NCBI RefSeq assembly: GCF_008641105.1
Contig: NZ_VTTI01000010.1
Coordinates: forward strand, 62,001-126,000
Length of the DNA stretch: 64,000 bases
Reading direction: 5' to 3'
Source: Halopseudomonas salina
GTDB lineage: Bacteria > Pseudomonadota > Gammaproteobacteria > Pseudomonadales > Pseudomonadaceae
Part shown: positions 35,232 to 46,165 of the stretch, piece by piece
How positions within the stretch are numbered: the first letter of the stretch is position 1
How the letters are laid out: every line of letters begins with the position of its first letter
The notes under the pieces: generated by a model
What the model was told of the DNA's origin: nothing
What the model saw: the letters and a program-made list of their open reading frames with translations, nothing else
Databases searched by the model: none
Program-made: the position numbers and the translations under genes

Positions 35232-36242
35232 ATGATTCAGCCCGACCAATCCCGCGCCCCGCTTCGTCAGGTGGCAATACTCGCAACCGACGGAGTAATT
35301 GCCTCCACGTTAATGCAGGCCAAGGACTTCTTCCACATGGCTAGCCTGCGTGATGGCCGCAGGCGCGGCCACGGGCTTACCCCGGGATTTCGCACCTCCA
35401 TCGTGGCTCCCGACAGCCTGCCCGTCACCAGCTTCAGCCAGGACCGCATAGCAACCGATGCGACCCTCAGCGCGCTTCGACCACAATTGATCATGCTGCC
35501 TGCATTCTGGGGTGATTTCGATCAGATGCTCGAACGCTATCCCGGCGTGATTCCCTGGCTACAGGACGAGCATGCCCGCGGGACGCTCATTAGCGCGGAA
35601 GCAACCGGTGTGTTCTGGGTAGCGGCAGCCGGGCTACTTGATGGACGAGAAGCCACCACCTACTGGCGCTTCTTCGATGAATTCAGTCAGCGCTTCCCGC
35701 AGGTGGTGCTGTGTCGAGACAAACATATCACCGATGCTGACAACATCTATTGTGCGGCTGGCGTAACATCGGGTTGTGACCTGTCAATTCATCTTATCGA
35801 GAAACTGTGCGGCAGCCAGGTGGCCCAGGCGGTAGCACGGGACACACTCTATGAAGTCCAGCGCAGCTACACTCCGGGCGTCATTGGCTTTGGTGGGCAG
35901 AAACTGCACCAGGATGTTGCCATTCTGCAGATCCAGCAGTGGCTCGAAGAGCACTTTGCCGACAAGTTTCGTTTTGAAGATGTCGCGAGCCAGCACGGCA
36001 TGAGCATTCGCAACTTCATGCGGCGTTTCCAGAGCGCTACCGGGGATAAGCCACTGCACTACCTGCAGCGCTTGCGCATTGAAACCGCGAAAAACCTGTT
36101 GAGTACTACCCGCCGCAGCATCAAGACCATCAGCTACGATGTGGGCTATGACGACGCGAGCTTTTTTGCCCGCCTGTTCAGACAGCACACCGAGCTGTCA
36201 CCAAATCAGTACCGGCGCCAATTCCAGCAAAACCTGCAGTAG
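35232..36242 (+). CDS. GlxA-type AraC-family transcriptional regulator
   Basis: A 336-residue regulator with an N-terminal DJ-1/PfpI (class I glutamine-amidotransferase-like) sensor domain (about 1-200) and a C-terminal AraC/XylS DNA-binding domain (about 230-330). Two helix-turn-helix motifs are visible: RFEDVASQHGMSIRNFMRRFQ and RSIKTISYDVGYDDASFFARLFRQHTELSPNQYRR. The DJ-1 nucleophile-elbow position reads SAEATGVFWVAAAGLLDG, with no cysteine at the usual place, so enzymatic activity is not expected; the domain probably binds a ligand. Members of this family control metabolism of arginine, carnitine or betaine, but the target here cannot be inferred from its neighbours. Confidence 0.88.
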   Translation: MIQPDQSRAPLRQVAILATDGVIASTLMQAKDFFHMASLRDGRRRGHGLTPGFRTSIVAPDSLPVTSFSQDRIATDATLSALRPQLIMLPAFWGDFDQMLERYPGVIPWLQDEHARGTLISAEATGVFWVAAAGLLDGREATTYWRFFDEFSQRFPQVVLCRDKHITDADNIYCAAGVTSGCDLSIHLIEKLCGSQVAQAVARDTLYEVQRSYTPGVIGFGGQKLHQDVAILQIQQWLEEHFADKFRFEDVASQHGMSIRNFMRRFQSATGDKPLHYLQRLRIETAKNLLSTTRRSIKTISYDVGYDDASFFARLFRQHTELSPNQYRRQFQQNLQ

Positions 36243-36257
36243 CTCCTGATTTTTGAA

Positions 36258-37349
36258 TCAGGGCTTGTGAGCCCGAGCCAGAAACTCGTGAGACTGCATC
36301 TCGAGCAGTCGGCTGAGGGTGCGCTGGAACTCGAAACTCAGACGCCCACCGGTATACAGGTCTTTGAGTTCGACTTCGGCTGAGAGTATCAACTTGACGT
36401 TGCGGTCATAGAATTCATCGACCAGATTGATGAACCGGCGGGCCATATCGTCCTTGCTCGCATTCATCTGTTCCACGTTGGCAATCAACACCGCGTGGAA
36501 GATCTTGGCCAATTCGATATAGTCGTTCTGGCTGCGCGGCCCGTCGCACAGCTCGCGAAACTCGAACCAGCCCACGTCCTCGCAGACACGAATCGATTGG
36601 ACCGGACGATTCTCGACGGTCAACAGATCGCCCTCTACAACTTCATCGATATCTGGTACCAGGCTCTCGAAACTCTGGCGCAGACTCTCATCCGCACCCT
36701 CATCCAGGGGCCAATGGTACAACTCCGCCTGCTCCAGAGCGCGCAGGCGATAATCCACGCCATTATCCACGTTGACCACTTCAGTGTGGCTGTTCAACAG
36801 CGCTATTGCCGGCAGGAATCTGGCTCGCTGCAGCCCATCCTTGTACAACCCATCGGGTACGATGTTGGAGGTTGCAACCAGGGTAACGCCGTTCTTGAAC
36901 AACTCTTCCATAAGAGTGCCAAGAATCATCGCGTCGGTAATATCCGAAACGAAAAACTCGTCAAAACAGATAACCCGAGCCTCTTCGGCAAACTGACTGG
37001 CGATCAGGGTTAGCGGATTCTTTTCGCCCTTGAGCCCCTTTAGCTCAAGGTGCACCCGCTGCATGAATCGGTGAAAGTGGGTGCGCATCTTGCGTTCGAT
37101 CGGCAAGGCATCGAAAAAGGTGTCAACCAGATATGTCTTACCCCGCCCCACTCCGCCCCAGAAGTACAATCCCTTGACCAATTCAGGCTTTTTCCGCAAA
37201 AACCTGTCGAACAGACCGGATCGAGACTGGTCAGTGGCAACCAGATCATCAAACAGACGCTGCAGGTGACGTACTGCATTTTCCTGCGCTGGGTCGTAAA
37301 CGAAATCCGGACGCTTGAGGTCCGCCTGGTACCGATCAAGAGGCGTCAT
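36258..37349 (-). CDS. zapE: Cell division ATPase ZapE (AFG1 family)
   Basis: ZapE is an AAA-type ATPase related to mitochondrial AFG1/LACE1 that associates with the Z ring late in constriction. The 363-residue protein (start MTPLDRYQADLKRPDF at 37349, chosen by homology because neither candidate start has a clear ribosome site) carries Walker A GGVGRGKTYLVD and Walker B VICFDEFFVSDITDAM, with LVATSNIVPDGLYKDGLQRARFLPAI as sensor and arginine-finger region. It converges with the GlxA-type gene; a hairpin CCTGATT/AATCAGG lies at the junction. Confidence 0.93.
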   Translation of the reverse strand: MTPLDRYQADLKRPDFVYDPAQENAVRHLQRLFDDLVATDQSRSGLFDRFLRKKPELVKGLYFWGGVGRGKTYLVDTFFDALPIERKMRTHFHRFMQRVHLELKGLKGEKNPLTLIASQFAEEARVICFDEFFVSDITDAMILGTLMEELFKNGVTLVATSNIVPDGLYKDGLQRARFLPAIALLNSHTEVVNVDNGVDYRLRALEQAELYHWPLDEGADESLRQSFESLVPDIDEVVEGDLLTVENRPVQSIRVCEDVGWFEFRELCDGPRSQNDYIELAKIFHAVLIANVEQMNASKDDMARRFINLVDEFYDRNVKLILSAEVELKDLYTGGRLSFEFQRTLSRLLEMQSHEFLARAHKP

Positions 37350-37436
37350 AATGCTGACCATCGGAGGTGAAAGGGGGCGGAACTGTACCCCCTGGATATC
37401 AAGTTTGGCAATTATACGATGTACCGGAAAGCGTTC

Positions 37437-38060
37437 TCAGGTTAGCGCCTGTTCAACCGCATCCTTCAATTCCGGCAGGCGGCCGTGAAAAAAGTGTCCG
37501 GTGTCGGCAAAGCGTACCACGACCACATCATCACGCCCCTCCAGCAGACCGAAGACCGACGCAGATGCCACCACGTCGTCAGCTTCGCCCATCATCACCG
37601 TAGCAGGCGTGCTCAGAGGCAAAAGCTCCGGAAACGGTAGGCGCTCTACCGAAGGAGCTACCAGAACCAGTTTCTGGGGCGGACTGTCCAGACGATTGGC
37701 CGCTGCAGCGGCAACATAGCCCCCGAACGAAAAGCCCATCACCCAGAGCGCGGGAGCCGGCAGCTCTCGCCGAGCCCATTCGATCACGGCAAGGCAGTCG
37801 TCGATCTCGCCCTTACCCTCATCATGCTCACCATCGCTACGTCCCACCCCGCGGAAGTTGAACCGGACCACATTGGCGCCAGCATCCCGAGCCGAGCGCA
37901 TCAATGTGTGCACCACCTTATTGGTCATTGTGCCTCCATGCAGAGGATGGGGATGACAAATGACGGCCAGGGCCACCGGATCCTCAGCGCGCGTCACAAG
38001 CAACTCCAGGGAGCCGGCAGGCCCTGCGATGGACATCCGTTCTTCAAGTTTGCTACTCAT
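37437..38060 (-). CDS. Alpha/beta hydrolase
   Basis: A 207-residue alpha/beta-hydrolase of the small dienelactone-hydrolase-like or YtfL/KanB-type group often annotated as 'alpha/beta hydrolase' next to zapE. The HPHPLHGGTMTNKVV oxyanion segment and the RFNFRGVGRSDGEHDEGKGE motif are typical. The nucleophile elbow is GFSFGG with Ser as the nucleophile, and ADTGHFFHGRLPEL supplies the catalytic His. The ATG at 38060 was chosen because AGGGGG lies five bases upstream; a GTG ten codons earlier lacks one. Substrate unknown. Confidence 0.85.
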   Translation of the reverse strand: MSSKLEERMSIAGPAGSLELLVTRAEDPVALAVICHPHPLHGGTMTNKVVHTLMRSARDAGANVVRFNFRGVGRSDGEHDEGKGEIDDCLAVIEWARRELPAPALWVMGFSFGGYVAAAAANRLDSPPQKLVLVAPSVERLPFPELLPLSTPATVMMGEADDVVASASVFGLLEGRDDVVVVRFADTGHFFHGRLPELKDAVEQALT

Positions 38061-38261
38061 TGTACCCCCTGAACAAATCCACGAAACCACCTCGACCAGC
38101 GGCAGTCCAAGGCTATGCAGGAACCGCCGGAGACACCGCCGGAAGCAGGCTAGCCTAAAGGGTACTAGCCTTGGCAGAGAAATGTCGTTACCGTTAGTAC
38201 ATTAGCTGATCAGCCGCTTACGTGCGGGCCTGACACTCAATTGTTCAATAGGGGAAGCACA

Positions 38262-38711
38262 GTGGAAGCAAGCGAAAACCTGTGGATTGCAGTAACTATT
38301 GCTCTGGCAGCAGGCGTGATTATCGGCATCGTGCTGACACAGATCGCCAGGCGCGTCAGCGGCTCATATTCATCCGGCACCCGATCCCAGCTGGAGAGTC
38401 TGCAGTTGCGATTCGAGGAATATCAGCAGGAAGTTTCCAGCCACTTCAAAACCACAGCCAACCTGGTTGCTCAACTCAATCGCAACCATCAGGAAATTCA
38501 GGAGCATCTTTCCCAGGGTGCGATGGACCTGTCCCCCGACGAGATGACCCGCCAGCGTCTTCTTGCAGCCCTGGAAGAGCCCCCGGTCTCGCGCAGCAGA
38601 CCCAATGGCGAGCCATTGTTCGACAGCCTTGAACCACCGCGCGACTACGCACCCAAGGGTGATAGTCCCGGCACCCTCTCGGAAGACTACGGGTTCGAAC
38701 GCAAGTCCTGA
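38262..38711 (+). CDS. zapG: Divisome-associated protein ZapG (YhcB, DUF1043)
   Basis: ZapG/YhcB is an inner-membrane protein that links cell division, elongation and envelope synthesis in enterobacteria. The 149-residue product has one N-terminal transmembrane helix (about 6-27, NLWIAVTIALAAGVIIGIVLTQ) and a cytoplasmic coiled coil (SQLESLQLRFEEYQQEVSSHFKTTANLVAQLNRNHQEIQEHLSQGA), then a low-complexity tail. GTG at 38262 was chosen as start since GGGGA sits upstream; an upstream Met lacks support. Neighbouring zapE supports a division role by context. Confidence 0.87.
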   Translation: MEASENLWIAVTIALAAGVIIGIVLTQIARRVSGSYSSGTRSQLESLQLRFEEYQQEVSSHFKTTANLVAQLNRNHQEIQEHLSQGAMDLSPDEMTRQRLLAALEEPPVSRSRPNGEPLFDSLEPPRDYAPKGDSPGTLSEDYGFERKS

Positions 38712-38765
38712 TGCATATCGGGGTGACCTGATGGCCACCACCTTCAATTGCGGATACCGATAAAG

Positions 38766-39905
38766 ATGTCGGGCGCTGACCCTCAAAGTTTTTTCCAACG
38801 CAGTGAGCAGGATCCGGCGCATCTGATCATCAGGGGCGATTGGGTGCTCGCTCACTACGCCGAACTGCGCGAGCAGATCGGACTGTCGCAGGGCCGGACC
38901 ACAACCGCCCGGAGTGCTGACCTGAGCGATCTTGCCAAGCTCGATACAGCCGGCGCCCAGCTACTAGCCGAGCTGCTTGGACCGGAGCTGTTGTCCACCC
39001 TGGCCGAGCGCAATGACGGCATAGACCCCAAGCAGGGCATGCTGCTGCAACGGGTAGCCCAGACCATAGAGTCCAGTCCGCCTCAATCTGCCACTCAAGG
39101 GTTCCTGATAGTCGATCTGCTGGCCCGCATTGGCGACGCCACGCTGACGTTCTGGCACCACTTGGTTGATTTGCTGGGATTTACCGGCCTGGTGCTGGCC
39201 AGCCTCAGCCGCAATATTCTGCGTCCGAGTAACTGGCGAATAACCTCGCTGGTCGCGCAAATTGAAGTCACCGGACTAAACGCTCTACCAATTGTAGCGC
39301 TGCTCACCTTCATGGTCGGTGCTGTCGTTGCTTTCCTGGGCGCCACAATCCTGGAAAGCTTTGGCGCGACCATCTACACCGTGGATCTGGTCGCCTTCTC
39401 GTTTATGCGTGAGTTTGGTGTGTTGCTCACGGCAATTCTGCTGGCCGGCAGAACAGCGAGCGCCTTTACCGCCCAGATTGGTTCGATGAAAGCCAATGAG
39501 GAAGTTGACGCCATTCGCGCCCTGGGCCTCAACCCAATCGATCTGTTGGTACTACCCCGCGTACTGGCGATGCTGATTTCGTTACCCATTCTTACCCTGG
39601 TTGCGATGTTTTCCGGACTCCTCGGAGGCGCCCTGGTATGCATGCTCTCCCTGGACATCTCCCCCACAATGTTTCTGGGCACGCTACAGCAGAACATGGA
39701 TGTTCAGCATTTTTATGTAGGCATGGTGAAGGCTCCGATTTTTGCCTTTTTGATAGCACTCATCGGATGTCTTGAAGGCTTCAAGGTTACGGGCAGTGCA
39801 CAGTCTGTGGGCGAACACACCACGTCCAGCGTTGTGCAATCCATTTTTGTGGTGATTCTGGTAGACGCCCTGGCCGCGCTCTTCTTCATGGAGATGGGCT
39901 GGTGA
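38766..39905 (+). CDS. MlaE-type lipid ABC permease with N-terminal STAS domain
   Basis: Permease subunit of an MCE/Mla-type phospholipid transporter. The 379-residue protein has an N-terminal STAS-like domain of about 115 residues (DLSDLAKLDTAGAQLLAELLG carries the STAS D-T-A-G core), then the MlaE domain with five to six transmembrane helices and family motifs GLNALPIVALLTFMVGAVVA, FMREFGVLLTAILLAGRTASAFTAQIGSMKANEEVDAIRALGLNP. The STAS domain in the same chain replaces a separate MlaB. The start at 38766 is the first ATG; an upstream TTG is unlikely. It overlaps the ATPase gene by four bases. Confidence 0.9.
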   Translation: MSGADPQSFFQRSEQDPAHLIIRGDWVLAHYAELREQIGLSQGRTTTARSADLSDLAKLDTAGAQLLAELLGPELLSTLAERNDGIDPKQGMLLQRVAQTIESSPPQSATQGFLIVDLLARIGDATLTFWHHLVDLLGFTGLVLASLSRNILRPSNWRITSLVAQIEVTGLNALPIVALLTFMVGAVVAFLGATILESFGATIYTVDLVAFSFMREFGVLLTAILLAGRTASAFTAQIGSMKANEEVDAIRALGLNPIDLLVLPRVLAMLISLPILTLVAMFSGLLGGALVCMLSLDISPTMFLGTLQQNMDVQHFYVGMVKAPIFAFLIALIGCLEGFKVTGSAQSVGEHTTSSVVQSIFVVILVDALAALFFMEMGW

Positions 39906-40714
39906 GCGATATTACTGGGAATGAACCGCTGATCCGCGTGCGCGGATTGCTCAATCAGTTTGGCACGCAGACCATTCATGAGAATCTCGACCTCGACATT
40001 TACCGCGGGGAAATTCTTGGCGTTGTTGGCGGCTCCGGCAGCGGCAAATCGGTACTACTGCGCTCGATTCTGGGCCTGAGGCGCCCCACCGGAGGCCGGG
40101 TCGAGGTCTTCGGCGAGGACCTGCAGACCCTTGATGACGAGGCTCGATCTCAGCATGAGCGGCGCTTCGGTGTGCTGTTTCAGCAAGGCGCGCTGTTTTC
40201 TTCAATGACCGTGGCTGAGAATATTGCCCTCCCCCTGATTGAGCATGGCGGCCTGAGTCGCGCTGATGCCGAACACCTGGCGCAAATGAAGATTGCCCTC
40301 ACCGGGCTACCCGCAACCGCTGCGGGCAAATATCCGTCGGAATTATCAGGCGGCATGATCAAGCGTGCAGCACTGGCGCGCGCACTTGCCCTGGACCCGG
40401 ATATACTATTCCTGGATGAGCCCACAGCCGGCCTGGACCCCATTGGCGCAGCGGCGTTTGATGAGCTTATTCGAACTCTGCGCGATGCGCTGGGTCTGAG
40501 TGTATTCCTGGTGACGCATGACCTTGATACGCTCTACGCAATCTGCGACAGGATTGCCGTGTTATCCCAGAAGAAAGTACTGGTAGCCGACACCCTCGAA
40601 CGAGTGGCTGCCGTAGACGATCCGTGGATACAGGATTACTTCCATGGCCCCAGAGGCCGCGCCGCGGCCGATGCGACCGAACGTAACAGACACCAGCCGG
40701 AGCATGACCGCTGA
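39902..40714 (+). CDS. MlaF-type lipid ABC transporter ATP-binding protein
   Basis: ATPase subunit of the MCE-type transporter, 270 residues from a GTG start that overlaps the permease stop (GTGA). Walker A is GGSGSGKS (about 43-50), the Q-loop lies in FQQGALFSSMTVAENIALPL, the signature SELSGGMIKRAALARALAL is typical of MlaF, and Walker B is ILFLDEPTAGLDP, with the switch histidine in LVTHDLDTLY. The hydrophilic C-terminal extension is rich in Arg, Asp and Glu. Partner genes lie directly on each side. Confidence 0.92.
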   Translation: MSDITGNEPLIRVRGLLNQFGTQTIHENLDLDIYRGEILGVVGGSGSGKSVLLRSILGLRRPTGGRVEVFGEDLQTLDDEARSQHERRFGVLFQQGALFSSMTVAENIALPLIEHGGLSRADAEHLAQMKIALTGLPATAAGKYPSELSGGMIKRAALARALALDPDILFLDEPTAGLDPIGAAAFDELIRTLRDALGLSVFLVTHDLDTLYAICDRIAVLSQKKVLVADTLERVAAVDDPWIQDYFHGPRGRAAADATERNRHQPEHDR

Positions 40715-41649
40715 TGGAAACCCGCGCTCACCACGTGCTGATTGGACTCTTTACGCTGCTCGCTGCCGGCGCGGCAATAATATTTGCGCTATGGCTTGGC
40801 AGTGCGGCCACCAGCCGCGAATACAAGGAATATATTGTCGTCTTCAACGAGGCTGTTACGGGTCTGTCACGCGGCAGCGCTGTGCAGTACAGCGGCATCA
40901 AGGTCGGCGACATCCACTCGCTGCAACTCGACCCCGAAGACCCGCGCCGCGTTCTGGCGCGAATCCGGGTAGGCACGGACGTGCCTATCAAGGAAAACAC
41001 GCGGGCGCGCCTGTCCTTCACCGGCATTACCGGAAACTCGGTCATCGAGCTGAGCCATGGCACCCCTGGCAGCCCGCTGCTGACCAGCAAGAAAGGGCCT
41101 CCAGTCATCGTTGCCGCGCCCTCACCTATATCTTCATTACTGGCCGACGGGGAAGACCTGATGACCAACGTCAACCAACTGATGTCCAATGCCCGAAGCA
41201 TTCTGTCAGATGAGAATGCCGACAGTATTGGCCGCACCCTGACAAACGTCGAACGCGCAACAGGTGGCATTGCAGCCCAGAGCGAGAGCCTCACACTACT
41301 GCTCGATGAACTGACCAGAGCCAGCGAACAGGTTAATGAAACGCTGCAACGTAGCAGTGAGCTGGTCGCAAGTGCCGACAAGCTTCTCAATCAGCAAGGC
41401 GCACGCACGCTGAACCAGGCCGAGGAGGCACTCACCTCGATCGCCAGTACCAGTGGCACTCTGGAGAGCTTGCTGAACGACAACAGCGAGGCTTTCACCT
41501 CCGGCATGCAGGGGCTTTCTCAGCTGGAACCGGCCATCAACGAGCTGCGCGCTACCCTTGGCTCCCTGCGCACCATAACGCGCCGCCTGGAAGACAATCC
41601 CACGCGCTTCATATTGGGTCGCGACAGCATGGAGGAGTTCGAACCTTGA
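40714..41649 (+). CDS. MlaD-type MCE-domain lipid-binding protein
   Basis: A membrane-anchored MCE protein that forms the periplasmic hexameric ring or tunnel of Mla-type transporters. The 311-residue product has an N-terminal transmembrane helix (about 7-28, HVLIGLFTLLAAGAAIIFALWLG), a single MCE domain (about 38-115, VVFNEAVTGLSRGSAVQYSGIKVGDI to SFTGITGNSVIELSHG) and a long helical C-terminal part with heptad character. Longer than E. coli MlaD, it resembles the single-MCE partner found with PqiC-like lipoproteins. Translationally coupled with both neighbours. Confidence 0.9.
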   Translation: METRAHHVLIGLFTLLAAGAAIIFALWLGSAATSREYKEYIVVFNEAVTGLSRGSAVQYSGIKVGDIHSLQLDPEDPRRVLARIRVGTDVPIKENTRARLSFTGITGNSVIELSHGTPGSPLLTSKKGPPVIVAAPSPISSLLADGEDLMTNVNQLMSNARSILSDENADSIGRTLTNVERATGGIAAQSESLTLLLDELTRASEQVNETLQRSSELVASADKLLNQQGARTLNQAEEALTSIASTSGTLESLLNDNSEAFTSGMQGLSQLEPAINELRATLGSLRTITRRLEDNPTRFILGRDSMEEFEP

Positions 41650-42281
41650 AACAGAGCCACCGCAAACTACTTACCGGCGCCGTTTTGTCGAGCACCTTTT
41701 GGCTTACCGCGTGCACCGTCTTCCCGGAAGCAGAATCCCTGAAGGTCTACCAGTTGCCGGCACCGGGCATGAGCGCCTCGGCCAACACCGTTCTACCGCT
41801 TTCGCTTCGCATCGGCACACCTCGGGCTGGCTCCGTACTCAGCAGCCCACGCATAGTGGTCAACCCACGGGGTAACGAACTGCAGAACTACAAGGGCGCC
41901 CGCTGGTCCGACCCGGCACCCGCGCTATTGCGCGACCATCTGGCCCAGGCCTTCGAGCAAAGCGGCGCGCTCATGGCAGTGAGCACTGACGAAAACTCGT
42001 TCAGTGCCGATATTCACATGAGTAGTGACCTACGCCGCTTCCAGGTTATATACGCAGACGCCGGACCTTTTGTCGTCATCGAGCTGAACGCCCGACTGAT
42101 TGACCCCTCCAGCAGAAACATTCTCGCCAGCAGGACATTCATCGCTCAACAGCCATTGGCCTCTGAGGCTATTACCGGGGTGGTAGATGCTTTCAAACAA
42201 GCTTCGGATGCCCTTGCCGTCCAGCTGATCGAATGGACGGGACAAAAGCTCTCCAGCCAGCTCATGAGCTCAGGGGAGTAA
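41646..42281 (+). CDS. ABC-type transport auxiliary lipoprotein (PqiC-like)
   Basis: A 211-residue outer-membrane lipoprotein of the ABC_trans_aux (PqiC) family. The signal ends in LTAC with the lipidated Cys at 23. The core fold shows LKVYQLPAPG, LRIGTPRAGSVLSSPRIVVNPRGNELQNYKGARWSDPAPALLRDHLAQAFEQSG and a C-terminal helix rich in Gln and Ser. PqiC-type proteins dock MCE tunnels to the outer membrane. Its start overlaps the MlaD-type gene by four bases, so it completes the four-gene transporter. No MlaA or MlaC is encoded here. Confidence 0.86.
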   Translation: MKQSHRKLLTGAVLSSTFWLTACTVFPEAESLKVYQLPAPGMSASANTVLPLSLRIGTPRAGSVLSSPRIVVNPRGNELQNYKGARWSDPAPALLRDHLAQAFEQSGALMAVSTDENSFSADIHMSSDLRRFQVIYADAGPFVVIELNARLIDPSSRNILASRTFIAQQPLASEAITGVVDAFKQASDALAVQLIEWTGQKLSSQLMSSGE

Positions 42282-42323
42282 ACGGACAGCGAGTCGCCTG
42301 AGCCGGACGAACCGCCCTCTGGC

Positions 42324-42797
42324 TCAGGCACCCACTGCATTGAACAGGGCTTGAAGTAACAGCACTAACAGATAGCCAACCAGAACCACCAACCCCAGAA
42401 GCGCAGCACTCAGGCCCCAGACAAAAACCCGACTGGTAACCTCTGTCTCCCGCGGGCTATCCAGATAGCGATTAAGCAGGCTTACATTCCGATTATTGGC
42501 TTTCCAGGCAAAATCGAACAGATCGCCAACCAGGGGCACTGCCCCTACGACAGTATCAACCAGCACGTTGAAAGCCATTTTCAGCAACAGGGTCTTGGGC
42601 GCACCCATGCGCGCAGCCTCCGAGATGACCACGCTGGAAATCAGGGCCGAGATAACGTCGCCAACGCCTGGAATCAGGCCAATCAGACCATCCAGACCAA
42701 ATCGCGCATTGAAGCCTGGCACCTTGATCGAGCTGTCGAGAAACCACGCCAGGCGCTCGAGCTTCTTCCGGGTTTTCTCATTGCCTTGGTCACGCAT
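42324..42797 (-). CDS. DUF4112 membrane protein
   Basis: A 157-residue protein of the DUF4112 family, function unknown. The family core is evident: LDSSIKVPGFNARFGLDGLIGLIPGVGDVIS, then ARMGAPKTLLLKMAFNVLVDTVVGAVPLVGDLFDFAWKANNRNV. One or two hydrophobic segments in the middle and a transmembrane helix near the C-terminus (about 125-150) suggest an inner-membrane location. It converges with the lipid transporter operon and precedes guaA's 3' end. Confidence 0.82.
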   Translation of the reverse strand: MRDQGNEKTRKKLERLAWFLDSSIKVPGFNARFGLDGLIGLIPGVGDVISALISSVVISEAARMGAPKTLLLKMAFNVLVDTVVGAVPLVGDLFDFAWKANNRNVSLLNRYLDSPRETEVTSRVFVWGLSAALLGLVVLVGYLLVLLLQALFNAVGA

Positions 42798-42860
42798 ATC
42801 CAGTCTCCCTCAATTGTTCAGGTGAGACCCGGTTTTGCCGCACAAGGTCCCGCAGCGCGA

Positions 42861-44441
42861 TCATTCCCACTCGATCGTTGCAGGCGGCTTGCTGGAGATA
42901 TCGTAGGTCACCCGGGATACGCCGGTAATTTCGTTGATGATACGGTTGGAGACCGTCTCCAGAAACTCGTAGGGCAGGTGCGCCCAGCGCGCAGTCATGA
43001 AGTCGATGGTTTCCACAGCGCGCAGCGCAATTACCCACTCATAGCGGCGGGCATCGCCCACAACACCGACAGAGCGCACGGGCAGGAAGACAGCGAATGC
43101 CTGGCTGGTCTTGTGGTACAGGTCGGCCCGACGCAGCTCCTCGATAAAGATATGGTCTGCACGACGCAAGATGTCAGCGTATTCCTTGCGCACTTCAGCA
43201 AGGATCCGCACTCCCAGGCCCGGGCCCGGGAAGGGATGACGGTAGACCATGTCGAAGGGCAGACCCAATTCCAGACCAATCTTGCGCACCTCGTCCTTGA
43301 ACAGCTCGCGCAGTGGCTCGACCAGCTCGAATGCCATATCGTCGGGCAGCCCGCCGACGTTGTGATGGGACTTGATCACATGGGCCTTACCGTTCTTCGA
43401 GCCGGCTGATTCGATCACGTCAGGATAGATAGTGCCCTGGGCCAGGTACTTCACGCCCTGAAGCTTGGTCGCTTCATCATCGAACACTTCGATAAAGGTG
43501 CGGCCGATGATCTTGCGCTTTTCCTCCGGGTCGGTCACACCCAGCAGACGCGAGAGGAACTTCTCCTCGGCGTTGACGCGGATCACCTTCACACCCATGT
43601 TCTCGGCAAACATCGCCATTACCTGTTCACCCTCTTGCAGGCGAAGCAGGCCGTTATCCACGAACACACAGGTCAATTGATCGCCAATCGCCTGGTGCAG
43701 CAGGGCCGCAACCACAGACGAGTCCACACCACCGGACAGACCCAGCAGCACGTTATCCTTGCCCACCTGGGCCTGCACGTTGCTGATGGCGTCTTCGACG
43801 ATATTGGACGGGGTCCAGAGGGCTTCACATGCACACAGCTCGAGAATGAAGCGCGACAGCATGCGCAGACCCTGACGGGTGTGTGTCACCTCAGGATGGA
43901 ACTGCAGACCGTAGAAATGGCGCTTTTCGTCGCCCATCGCGGCAATCGGGCAGCTCGGGGTGCTGGCAAGGATATGGAAATCAGTCGGTAGCTCGATGAC
44001 CTTGTCACCATGACTCATCCAGACGTCCAGACTGAGCAGGCCATCACCATCCACGTGATCCTCGATACCGGCCAGGAAGTCACTCTTGCCGACGATATCC
44101 ACCCGCGCGTAACCGAATTCGTGCTTGTCCGAACCCTGAACCTTGCCACCCAGTTGCTCGGCCATGGTCTGCATGCCGTAGCAGATGCCGAGCACCGGCA
44201 CGCCGAGCGTGAACACGATCTCAGGAGCTCGCGGTGAACCTGGCAGCGGAACAGATTCCGGCCCACCGGCCAGAATGATGCCCTTGGGGGCAAAATCACG
44301 AATCTCGTTCTCGTCCATATCCCAGGCGCGAATCTCACAATACACGCCTATCTCCCGTACGCGACGAGCAATCAACTGGGTGTACTGAGAACCGAAGTCC
44401 AGAATCAGGATGCGGTGGGCATGAATATCTTGATGGACCAT
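42861..44441 (-). CDS. guaA: GMP synthase (glutamine-hydrolysing)
   Basis: GuaA aminates XMP to GMP using glutamine and ATP. The start [20 protein letters not shown] at 44441 gives 526 residues; a ten-residue upstream extension was rejected on homology. The class I amidotransferase domain has the nucleophile in GICYGMQ (Cys87) and a His-Glu pair in [10 protein letters not shown]. The ATP-pyrophosphatase loop is LSGGVDSSV, and the C-terminal dimerisation domain ends [16 protein letters not shown]. It follows guaB on the same strand with a 130-base gap. Confidence 0.97.
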   Translation of the reverse strand: MVHQDIHAHRILILDFGSQYTQLIARRVREIGVYCEIRAWDMDENEIRDFAPKGIILAGGPESVPLPGSPRAPEIVFTLGVPVLGICYGMQTMAEQLGGKVQGSDKHEFGYARVDIVGKSDFLAGIEDHVDGDGLLSLDVWMSHGDKVIELPTDFHILASTPSCPIAAMGDEKRHFYGLQFHPEVTHTRQGLRMLSRFILELCACEALWTPSNIVEDAISNVQAQVGKDNVLLGLSGGVDSSVVAALLHQAIGDQLTCVFVDNGLLRLQEGEQVMAMFAENMGVKVIRVNAEEKFLSRLLGVTDPEEKRKIIGRTFIEVFDDEATKLQGVKYLAQGTIYPDVIESAGSKNGKAHVIKSHHNVGGLPDDMAFELVEPLRELFKDEVRKIGLELGLPFDMVYRHPFPGPGLGVRILAEVRKEYADILRRADHIFIEELRRADLYHKTSQAFAVFLPVRSVGVVGDARRYEWVIALRAVETIDFMTARWAHLPYEFLETVSNRIINEITGVSRVTYDISSKPPATIEWE

Positions 44442-44571
44442 AGGGCAGGCTCTCTGAAGGACGTTACGCAAAAATTAGGATAGCAGTACTTGTGCAGTGC
44501 CGGAGGCGTAAATACCGGCTGGCATGACATGCTCGATCAGCTGTCACACCAGCAGCACAGACAATGATTAC

Positions 44572-46077
<1,506 letters not shown>

Positions 46078-46165
46078 TTATACCCGCCACGCCCAATACG
46101 CTCAATGAGTATCGCATTGCAACTCGATTATTCTCTGCAGCGCGCCAGCAGGCTAAGATGGGCGC

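Noticed and set aside
36245..36262. CCTGATT-TTTG-AATCAGG hairpin between the GlxA-type gene and zapE
   Set aside because: Short AT-containing stem without T run; could be a weak bidirectional terminator but not listed as a feature.
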